NCBI GenBank assembly: GCA_901472505.1
Contig: LR590468.1
Coordinates: forward strand, 1,054,001 to 1,118,000
Length of the DNA: 64,000 nt
Reading direction: 5' to 3'
DNA from: Proteus vulgaris
Lineage (GTDB): Bacteria > Pseudomonadota > Gammaproteobacteria > Enterobacterales > Enterobacteriaceae
A program made the position numbers and the translations under genes. Numbering within the stretch: the stretch's first letter is position 1; each line of letters begins with the position of its first letter. This document shows, in pieces, positions 57,086 to 64,000 of this stretch. The notes beneath the pieces were generated by a model. The model worked only from the letters and a program-made list of their open reading frames with translations. It was not told where the DNA came from and searched no databases.

Positions 57086-57784
57086 CAATGGTGATCTTCT
57101 GGTTGATAGACGAGTGAATGTAAAGCACTGATATATTTATATAACTAATAATTAAAGTGACTATAAAGACATTCAACCCGCAAGTTAATCTTAATTGGCG
57201 CTTATTTTCGCCTATCTTGTCTGTATAAACAATCAATGGTTACTATTTTATCTGCTTGAAGGAATGATGCCTAGTATTTGAAAAAATTAATCGTGTCTAT
57301 TTTACACCATGGAGACAAAAACCGCTCTCACACCTATATAACCAACATTATTTTCCTTGATGCACTCAAATACCTATTTTACTAAAAAATTTACAAATTG
57401 CCTTTATGAGGCGACTCATAATACGAAGAATTAACCTATTTATTTTTGGTTAAACGCGGGATTGAATATCAGATTCAAAATAAATGTACATTTGTTTAAA
57501 TTTAATTTTTCTATATTTAGAGAACAATCACTTTATTTAAAACAAAACCAAATACTCGATTTACTTATTTCAAATATTATTCACTATTTTAACACTGTTA
57601 TAATCACATTCACCTTACAATGAAAACATGACAAAAGTGAAATTAAACCAATAAATTTCCATTAAGTAAAAATAAAGATAAATTTTAAATACAATTAATA
57701 AAAAAACAAATTCATGCACGCTATTTAAAATAAAAAAAACGCCTAAAAGAAGACGTTTTAAATTTAACTTAAATAAATATTTAA
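57086..57784. other. AT-rich intergenic region between prfC and rimI
   Basis: About 700 bases. It contains the prfC promoter and the rimI terminator. In E. coli yjjG lies here; no trace of a yjjG coding frame is seen. Confidence 0.5.
57732..57760 (-). terminator. Terminator of holD-rimI
   Basis: AAAACGCC on the left pairs with GACGTTTT on the right with one mismatch. The minus-strand product ends in eight T residues, just after rimI. Confidence 0.72.
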
Positions 57785-58230
57785 TTAGAAGGAAATAGGA
57801 TAAGCCATGATAATCGCATCTTCATTTCCGTTTTTTGTCGGGTAATAATTTTTGCGCTTTGAAACAAAATTAAATCCTATAGATTCATAGAGATTGAACG
57901 CTTTTTCATTTGATTCTCGTACCTCTAACCATAAGGTAGTGATATTTTTTTTCTCAAGAATTTCAATTAGTTCAAGTAAAAGTGCTTTACCATAACCTTT
58001 CCCTTGATAGTCGGGATGAATCGCAATATTAAAAAGAGTTGCCTCATCTAATATTAATTGCGTAATTGCAAAACCTACAATAATATATCAATGCAAATTT
58101 TCAGATTAAAATAATGACTTCCTTGGTTACTATAAAATGTTTCTTCACTCCAAGGGAATGAATGACTTAATTTTTCTATTTGCCATGCTAAAGGTAAATC
58201 AGCAGGGTTTAAGGGTGAAATGGTCTTCAT
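57785..58230 (-). CDS. rimI: Ribosomal protein S18 alanine N-acetyltransferase RimI, one frame break
   Basis: A GNAT acetyltransferase that acetylates the N-terminus of S18. It starts MKTISPLNPADLPLAWQIE at 58230 and overlaps holD by 32 bases. The frame stops early near 58075. One added A near 58084-58090 continues it through the acetyl-CoA loop HPDYQGKGYGKALL, then LWLEVRESN and a C-terminal NYYPTKNGNEDAIIMAYPI, giving 148 residues, the E. coli length. I read the downstream part directly from the sequence. Likely a sequencing error. Confidence 0.87.
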
Positions 58231-58609
58231 ATTGATAGATTTGTTTCCAAAGATCGCGTTTTGCATCGGCATCAAAATATAACTGATGTAATGAAGGGCT
58301 TCTCAAAGAAGTATATTCAGAGGGAAGAATGAGATCAGTGCCTAATAACCAGCAGGGAAGATCAAAAGATTCTGTGAGCATACTCACATCGTTTGTTGTA
58401 ATACAATAGATTTCGTTTTTATCTATCCCCATGGCGCTAAAAATATCAGAGAAAAGCCCGTTATTTAGATCAACGGTATCATCAGTAATGATAAGTAAAC
58501 GTGTTGTATCCGGAAATTGAACAGAATGCTCGCCTTTTAACACGGCAGGCTTACGAAGTACCCACTGACGAATTCCTAGTTGGGATAACATTCTGTCTTT
58601 ACGGCTCAT
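58199..58609 (-). CDS. holD: DNA polymerase III psi subunit HolD
   Basis: A 136-residue subunit of the clamp-loader complex that joins chi (HolC) and SSB contacts to the DnaX core. RKDRMLSQLGIRQWVLRKPAVLKGE at the N-terminus (seen in parts) and LWKQIYQYEDHF near the end match HolD. It is upstream of rimI with overlapping ends, as in E. coli, and divergent from rsmC. Confidence 0.9.
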   Translation of the reverse strand: MSRKDRMLSQLGIRQWVLRKPAVLKGEHSVQFPDTTRLLIITDDTVDLNNGLFSDIFSAMGIDKNEIYCITTNDVSMLTESFDLPCWLLGTDLILPSEYTSLRSPSLHQLYFDADAKRDLWKQIYQYEDHFTLKPC

Positions 58610-58738
58610 TATGCTTACCTATCAAGTGTAGAACAACGGTACATAGTATCAGAGGGCATAAACTACGCCAATAAATAGCGTCGGTTTCTTTATATCTGAT
58701 ATCATGCGTCTCATGTTTTTTAAGGAGTAATAATCATA

Positions 58739-59755
58739 ATGTCCTCACTGTCCCCTGCTAGCGAAGTTATTCTTCGTCACCTAGATCATTTCGCAGACAG
58801 GCATGTACTTATTGCAGGTGATCTTCAAGATACTTTCGCGGCGCAAATTCAGGCGAAAAGTGTCAGAGCATATACCAACCAATATCACCAGTGGTTACCA
58901 TTACTAAAATCAATGGGTGATAACGCACTCTTCGGTTTAGTTGCAGATCAGTCCTTTGTGAAATATTGCAATACCTTGATCTATTTTTGGCCTAAAAATA
59001 AAAACGAAGCCACTTTCCAACTGCGTAGCCTTTGCTCTAATTTACAAGTGGGTACTGAAATCTTTATCGTCGGTGAAAACCGTAGCGGTGTTAAAAGTGC
59101 CACTGAATTAATGAACGGTATCGCTAAACTTAAAAAAATAGATTCAGCACGCCGTTGCAGCTTATTTTTTGGTACTCAAACATATCAAACACTGTTTGAC
59201 CGTAATAACTGGTGGCAAACTTACCGCCATGACGATCTTACTGTAATGGCATTACCGGGTGTCTTTAGCCAAAATGCATTAGATGAGGGTAGCCGTTTAT
59301 TACTTTCAACTTTTGATGATGCAATGGTTGGCGATTTACTGGATATGGCATGTGGTTGTGGTGTACTTGCCACTGTACTCGGTAAGAAAAACCCAATGTT
59401 GAAACTGACACTGTGTGATGTGAATGCAGCGGCAATTTCTTCTAGTATCGCCACCTTAAACGTGAATGAATTAGAAGGTCGAGTCATTGCCAGTAATGTC
59501 TATTCTGCCGTTGAAGAGACCTATGATTGGATAATCTCAAACCCACCTTTCCATGATGGTTTAGGCACAAGCTATACAGCAGCCGAAGATATTATTCGTC
59601 TTGCACCAAATTACCTGAAAAAAGGCGGTAAATTACGCATTGTAGCGAATTCCTTTATCCCTTACCCCGACATACTCGATCATGTGTTTGGCTCTCATGA
59701 AGTACTCGCATCAACAGGTAAATTCAAAGTTTACCAAGCAACGAAGAAAGATTAA
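58739..59755 (+). CDS. rsmC: 16S rRNA (guanine-1207-N2)-methyltransferase RsmC
   Basis: A 338-residue SAM-dependent methyltransferase modifying G1207 of 16S rRNA. It has two related Rossmann domains: the N-terminal one is degenerate, and the C-terminal one holds LDMACGCGVLATVLG (about 200-214, SAM loop) and the catalytic ISNPPFHDG (about 262). AAGGAG precedes the ATG. Divergent from holD, and followed by a terminator and tRNA-Leu. Confidence 0.95.
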   Translation: MSSLSPASEVILRHLDHFADRHVLIAGDLQDTFAAQIQAKSVRAYTNQYHQWLPLLKSMGDNALFGLVADQSFVKYCNTLIYFWPKNKNEATFQLRSLCSNLQVGTEIFIVGENRSGVKSATELMNGIAKLKKIDSARRCSLFFGTQTYQTLFDRNNWWQTYRHDDLTVMALPGVFSQNALDEGSRLLLSTFDDAMVGDLLDMACGCGVLATVLGKKNPMLKLTLCDVNAAAISSSIATLNVNELEGRVIASNVYSAVEETYDWIISNPPFHDGLGTSYTAAEDIIRLAPNYLKKGGKLRIVANSFIPYPDILDHVFGSHEVLASTGKFKVYQATKKD

Positions 59756-59757
59756 TC

Positions 59758-59792
59758 AAAAGCCCTGTTATCTAAAACAGGGCTTTATTTTT
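59758..59792 (+). terminator. Terminator of rsmC
   Basis: AAAAGCCCTGTT pairs with AACAGGGCTTT, followed by ATTTTT, directly after the stop. Confidence 0.93.
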
Positions 59793-59924
59793 GAGGCTGA
59801 TTTTAAGTGATAATTCAGGGGGTTTTATTTTTCATCATTAAGATAATTTAGTGAAAAAAATAATTGACGCCAAAAATAAAAAGCATAGAATTCGCCTCCT
59901 ATCTGCAAAGATAATGTTGAGATT

Positions 59925-60010
59925 GCGAGGGTGGCGGAATTGGTAGACGCGCTAGCTTCAGGTGTTAGTGTCCTTACGGACGTGGGGGTTCAAGTCCCCT
60001 CTTCGCACCA
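59925..60010 (+). tRNA. tRNA-Leu(CAG)
   Basis: A class II tRNA close to E. coli leuPQV: a GCGAGGG acceptor start, a CTAGC/GTTAG anticodon stem around a loop with anticodon CAG (59959-59961), a GTCCTTACGGAC variable arm, TTCAAGT in the T loop, and encoded CCA. It is 86 bases, one short of the expected 87: the T stem has GGGGG against only four C residues (59996-59999). Probably one C lost in sequencing. Same location as in E. coli, beside rsmC. Confidence 0.93.
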
Positions 60011-60070
60011 CTCAATTAACCTTTCTTTTCCTTGGCTTCCATTCAACCCCTCTTTTTACTGTTTTATTTG

Positions 60071-60334
60071 CTATCCGTGATACGCAACTAAAAGTGTCAT
60101 CAAACTATAGGTCAACACTACGCCAGCGGGGATCATTACCCACATCTGTAATTTTTTATGGAATAACATCAATGTTGATAACAGCATTGAAACGACTAAA
60201 ACTAACGTAAATGCAGATGTTCCAGCAATAGAGTGCATAATGACTGTAAATAAAGAAGAAACAGCTAACATTTCCCATAAACTGATACGAGATGTCCAAG
60301 AAGCGACTTGAGATAAGCGTGTTGATTTAGCCAT
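60071..60334 (-). CDS. yjjZ: DUF1435 small membrane protein YjjZ
   Basis: An 87-residue protein with three hydrophobic stretches (about 22-38, 40-57 and 65-83). Position near rsmC and tRNA-Leu, and the small membrane-protein character, match YjjZ of E. coli, which is Fur-regulated with fhuF. A Fur box lies 18 bases before the start. fhuF itself is not present here. Function unknown; iron-limited expression is expected. Confidence 0.75.
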   Translation of the reverse strand: MAKSTRLSQVASWTSRISLWEMLAVSSLFTVIMHSIAGTSAFTLVLVVSMLLSTLMLFHKKLQMWVMIPAGVVLTYSLMTLLVAYHG

Positions 60335-60351
60335 AATAACTCACCATTAAT

Positions 60352-60370
60352 GATAATGATTTTCATTATT
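60352..60370. promoter_or_regulatory. Fur box upstream of yjjZ
   Basis: GATAATGATTTTCATTATT matches the 19-bp Fur consensus at 16 positions. Confidence 0.88.
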
Positions 60371-60468
60371 ATATATAACCCCAATGCCAAATCAACTTAT
60401 ATAATGAAAAAAAATAACTTTATATCCTTATTTTTTAAAGGGTTAAGTATACATTAAAATATAATAAA

Positions 60469-60504
60469 CAAAAAACGCCTTATCATTTTAACAATAAGGC
60501 GTTT
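60469..60504 (-). terminator. Terminator of the yjbB-GNAT operon
   Basis: AACGCCTTAT pairs with ATAAGGCGTT. The minus-strand copy runs into six T residues, 30 bases after the GNAT stop. Confidence 0.9.
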
Positions 60505-60532
60505 GATTTTATTATGTTATCAATAAACGAAA

Positions 60533-61081
60533 TTATGCGTTATTTGGCTTTATAAAATAAAAGACCAAATGAATATCTTCTGGCTCTCTTTCATAAAGTT
60601 CAGGATCAGGAATATCAATTAAGCGACAGCCTAAATGCTGATAAAAGTTCACACTATTTTCAGAAGGTGTTGATGAGATATATAATCCATTTGCACCGTT
60701 TTCCTTCGCATATTTCACACAATAGCCAAAGAGTATTCGTGCTAAACCTTGCCCACGTTGCTGGTGGCTAACATGTAAAAAAGAGAGTTGAAGTAGAGTA
60801 CCATTTTGACCGCGTTTTTTCGGATCAACACTTGCCGCAGCGACCAATCGATCATGTTCAAAAATGCCCCAAAAAGGCGCCCCTCGATCAAAGCTTTCAA
60901 GTAAAACAGGGGTGTAATGTTCTGCTTCACCTTCTGGCCAACCTTTCATATCAAAGCGCTGCTCTGATAAAAGCAACTTTCCTTCTTTTAATACATATAG
61001 CTTTTCAATAAGCTCAGTTCTATCGATGTCCCAAACTTGTGGAATTTCATTTCGTGTTAATTGACGAATAACATTTTTCAT
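60533..61081 (-). CDS. GNAT-family N-acetyltransferase
   Basis: A 182-residue acetyltransferase. The acetyl-CoA loop is in HVSHQQRGQGLARILFG (about 104-120), and NGLYISSTPSENSVNFYQHLGCRL (seen in parts, about 133-156) forms the C-terminal motif. The N-terminal part (QLTRNEIPQVWDIDRTELIE) is typical of uncharacterised GNATs. The substrate is unknown. It starts two bases after the yjbB stop and is surely co-transcribed with it. Confidence 0.83.
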   Translation of the reverse strand: MKNVIRQLTRNEIPQVWDIDRTELIEKLYVLKEGKLLLSEQRFDMKGWPEGEAEHYTPVLLESFDRGAPFWGIFEHDRLVAAASVDPKKRGQNGTLLQLSFLHVSHQQRGQGLARILFGYCVKYAKENGANGLYISSTPSENSVNFYQHLGCRLIDIPDPELYEREPEDIHLVFYFIKPNNA

Positions 61082-61083
61082 TA

Positions 61084-62716
61084 TTAAAGATTAACCTGTT
61101 CTGATGATGATTCACTTCGTTCTAGTGCGTGGTAAGCCACCGCACAGAATAAGGAATTCAACCGTTTCATATCACCCAACAAACTGGTATGCAGAGAACT
61201 GGTTTCAATGCTTCGTATATTATGCAAATGAAGACGTTCTACATGTGCAAACGAGTAGCGTTGGTTGAGTAAACGGAAACGATGTTTTGCTCGACGTAAC
61301 TTACGAGCATGTTCCATATTGCCGGAAACAAATACCGACATCGCCAGATTCAGATTACTTTGCAGACGCTCAAGGAGTGTCTGTAATTCACGACGCCCTT
61401 CCTCCGATAAAAATAAGTGATGATTTAAACCTTTACTCACCACTTCAGCAGACATACGCGCTATGATAGCGGATGATTGTTGTAAGTTCATCGCTGTATC
61501 AATAATTTCAGCCCAGCGCCGAGAATCCTCTGTTCCCAAATCATGCTGTTGAATTTGAGCCATATATAATTTAATACTGCTATGGAGTAATTCAACCTCT
61601 TCTTCTAACTGGCTAATTTCCCTTTTCTGCTGACGATCGCCTTCCATTAACGCCGTAAAACGTTGCAACATTTGTTCTACAACATCACCTAATCGTAGCG
61701 ATTCTCTAACCGCATTAGCGATAGCTAAAGATGGAGTATCAATCGCTGATTGATCTAAATAACGAGGTGCAACTTCAGATCCCGTAGCCGGTAATTCAGG
61801 AATAAGTCGCTGACATAATTTTGCCATTATGCCGACAAAAGGGATCATCAATACACAGCGTGCGAGATTATAAATAACATGAAAATAGATCACGACTTCA
61901 GCAGATGAAAATCTGTATTGCTGAATTTTATTTGCAATAATAATTATCCAAGGTAAAACCAGCAACGCACCGATTAATTTAAAAAATAGGCTTCCTAACA
62001 CCACTTGACGTGAGACAATACTTTGTCCTCGACTGCTCATTAATGCCAACAAACCACTACCAATATTAGAGCCAATAACGATGCATAAGCAGATATACAA
62101 TGGCATTAGCCCTGTTGCACTTAATGTTGCAGTCAATAACACCGCGGCAAGACTTGAATAACTTACCATAGCAAACAAAGCACCAACTAAAAGCGCTAAA
62201 ACAGTATCGCCACTTAATGAGGTAAAAATGGCTTTTACGGCGCTTGCATGTGTAATTGGCTCTGCGGATGTTACAATAAGTTGCAAAGCAAGAATAATTA
62301 AACCAAGGCCAATACCTACACGCCCCTAATTGTCCGACTCGCTCTTTTTTTCGACTTAAAAAAGTAATTACCCCGATAAGAATAAGAAGTGGAGATAACC
62401 AAGAGAGATCAAATGTCAGTACTCGCGCCATTAACGCCGTACCGACATCCGCCCCCAACATAATAACCAGTGCAGGCGTAATCGAAATAAGCCCTTGCGT
62501 CACAAAAGAGATAACCAAAAGTGCCGTTGCATTACTACTTTGAACTAATGCCGTTACACCAACCCCCGCAAGAAAAGCATTGGATTTTTTATTAATACTT
62601 TTACCTAAAATTCGGCGCAAATCAGAGCCGAAAACACGCATTATCCCAGTACGAACAATATGTGTTCCCCATACAAGAAGCGCGACTGATGAGAGTAAAT
62701 GAAGCAGTGTCAGCAT
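61084..62716 (-). CDS. yjbB: Na/Pi-cotransporter-family protein YjbB, one frame break
   Basis: An inner-membrane Na/Pi cotransporter-like protein with a C-terminal PhoU-like helical domain. It starts MLTLLHLLSSVALLVWGTHI at 62716, with the family QSSNAT motif (ALVQSSNATALLV, about 57) and a second copy region (YSSLAAVLLTA). An extra base in the CCCC run at 62323-62326 breaks the frame; removing it gives GQLGRVGIGLGLI and 543 residues, the E. coli YjbB length. E. coli YjbB is linked to phosphate export. phoA lies on the same strand 420 bases upstream, though not obviously in the same operon. Confidence 0.88.
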
Positions 62717-63031
62717 AGAAATAACAACCTTATTTTTATCATTGTTTGTTTGACTCTGTTCTCCTTCAATCTCATAAAAAAGAGAAAGACCATGAGCAGA
62801 TAAATTATCTGAGAAAAGATTTTTATTGGTAATGCCTTAATAACACAGTGCGTTATTAGACAAAAAGATATTGCAACTTAAGCACAATAATCAATGGAGA
62901 AGTTGAGAATATTACATAGATTAATTCGTAAATTCTGTTAATTATAACAGAGAATATGTCATTTTCAAAATCACACTACAAATAACCCATTGATTTATTA
63001 TCATTTTATTTTTCATGTATCAAACGTTCAA
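62717..63031. other. Intergenic region between yjbB and phoA
   Basis: About 315 AT-rich bases containing the yjbB promoter. No Pho box could be identified with confidence. Confidence 0.4.
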
Positions 63032-63070
63032 TAAAAAAAACGCGACCAGAGGGTATCTCTCTAGGTCGCG
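63032..63070 (-). terminator. Terminator of phoA
   Basis: CGCGACC pairs with GGTCGCG, with an inner AGAG/CTCT pairing. The minus-strand end is a run of eight T residues. Confidence 0.92.
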
Positions 63071-63138
63071 CAAAAATACAACAATTTAGTAAGGCAATTC
63101 GACTACATGTTCAGACAGACTATTAAATCAACTTAAAT

Positions 63139-64000
63139 TTATTTCAGGCCCATTGCATCACGCATGGTGAAGAACAAGTCCGTTTGATCTGTTAATCCAA
63201 CTACATTAGCTGCATGTGGACCGTAAGCAGCAACTCGTAATTGTGCCCCCGTATGCTCTTGAGATCCTTCTTCTGAGTTACCGTAATTCACCACCATAAC
63301 CGCACCATCTTTGGTAATAAGTGCTTGTGTTAATCCACTTGATTTCACATCAGCTTCTATAATTTGACTTGAATGCGCGTGGTCAGCTGTAACAATAATC
63401 AGAGTGTCACCGTTTTGTTTAGCAAAATCTAAACCGATCTGTACAGCTTCATCTAACGCAACTGTTTCACCGATTTGACCACAAGGATTAGCATTATGAT
63501 CTTGCTTATCAATAGAGGCACTTTCGACTTGTAAGAAGAAGCCATTTTCATTGGTTTTCAGTAAATCAATCGCTTTTTTGGTCATTTGTGCCAGTGTTGG
63601 CGCATTAGGGTCAAGTTTAGAGTTAGGTTTACATTCTAATGGCGGGTTATTGATATTGCCATGATAAACCGCTTTAGGCCCTTCCCACGCTACAGCCATA
63701 TTGCCCTCATGGAATAACCCTAATACTGGCTTATCTTGATTCGCCAAAGTAATGGCGTCTAATGATTTAGCATCTTTGACGATTTGATAACCACGTTCAA
63801 TGGCTTGTTGTTCTAATGTTTTACCTTTGTATTCACCCGCTACTGCGGTTTGAGCAAAACTTTTTGCACCGCCCCCTAATGTAACATCTGCACGAGTCAC
63901 TAGTAGTTGCTCAGAGATAGAACCTTTACCGCCATTTTCTAATGCATTAGTTGAGCATTTTTCTAAGGTTTCAACAGGACCATAACATTTACGTCCAGTG
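63139..64000 (-). CDS. phoA: Alkaline phosphatase PhoA, C-terminal part (cut by window end)
   Basis: Periplasmic alkaline phosphatase, about 287 C-terminal residues visible; the gene continues beyond position 64000. From the edge it reads [10 protein letters not shown], then [50 protein letters not shown] and [11 protein letters not shown], with zinc ligands in the last two. The end is [19 protein letters not shown], matching E. coli PhoA. Cysteines for a disulfide are present (RKCYGP and EKCS). The active Ser lies outside. An internal ATG at 63900 is not the start. Confidence 0.94.
   Translation of the reverse strand, partial: TGRKCYGPVETLEKCSTNALENGGKGSISEQLLVTRADVTLGGGAKSFAQTAVAGEYKGKTLEQQAIERGYQIVKDAKSLDAITLANQDKPVLGLFHEGNMAVAWEGPKAVYHGNINNPPLECKPNSKLDPNAPTLAQMTKKAIDLLKTNENGFFLQVESASIDKQDHNANPCGQIGETVALDEAVQIGLDFAKQNGDTLIIVTADHAHSSQIIEADVKSSGLTQALITKDGAVMVVNYGNSEEGSQEHTGAQLRVAAYGPHAANVVGLTDQTDLFFTMRDAMGLK

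Noticed and set aside
60041-60334. Plus-strand frame opposite yjjZ
   Set aside because: It starts inside the tRNA gene and lacks a ribosome site, whereas yjjZ has a Fur-box promoter and membrane-protein character.

Overview
The window looks like a chromosomal segment of an enteric bacterium of the Proteus type. The grounds are AT-rich DNA, a Tet(J)-like tetR/tetA pair, a terW/terY/terX tellurite-resistance block, and a deo-to-rsmC gene order matching the E. coli 99-minute region (deoCABD, yjjV, yjjU, an osmY-like gene, prfC, rimI, holD, rsmC, tRNA-Leu, yjjZ). The genus is inferred from gene content. The species cannot be fixed from sequence alone.

Layout: (1) 1-8453 is one flank of a ter island: an HpcH/CitE-like enzyme, the regulator TerW, three TerY-type von Willebrand A proteins, a TerD-family protein, a PP2C phosphatase and a eukaryotic-type kinase. 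(2) 8479-14885 is a string of accessory genes: a TonB-C lipoprotein, an esterase, a Nudix-type repressor facing an SPFH plus NAD-kinase-like operon through three copies of one 13-bp operator, and tetR/tetA with two tet operators. (3) 15826-28420 holds an E. coli common pilus-like operon (ecpABCD), an orphan Ogr/Delta zinc finger, the PEP-dependent dihydroxyacetone kinase dhaKLM, then a decayed usher copy, a second chaperone and a second EcpA-like pilin. (4) 28523-36619 is the phosphoglycerate uptake system pgtABC/pgtP followed by pyruvate kinase, which would carry imported PEP to pyruvate. (5) 36723-46000 has a Rap1a/Tai-like protein, a ROK regulator with an undescribed TIM-barrel-like hydrolase and an MFS carrier, a DksA-type zinc finger, a PLP decarboxylase, a secreted orphan and a CitM-like transporter. 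(6) 46260-64000 is core genome: nucleoside catabolism and uptake, translation and replication housekeeping genes, tRNA-Leu(CAG), Fur-controlled yjjZ, yjbB and the C-terminal part of phoA, cut by the window end.

A strong technical signal runs through the window. Eight protein genes (pgtA, pgtC, the MFS carrier, the PLP decarboxylase, nupC, prfC, rimI, yjbB) carry single-base indels, most of them in homopolymer runs, and the tRNA-Leu T-stem lacks one C. Correcting one base at each site restores family-typical protein lengths, including in prfC, which is rarely lost. I therefore annotate these as intact genes with probable sequencing errors. The usher remnant at 26119-26563 is different: it has large internal deletions and a nonsense codon and is a true pseudogene.

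Best candidates for something little described: the Nudix repressor / SPFH / NAD-kinase-like operon with its triple operator; the ROK / TIM-barrel / MFS locus; the split, duplicated ecp region with an octanucleotide repeat upstream; and a four-site CGGTTA inverted array upstream of the orphan Ogr gene.
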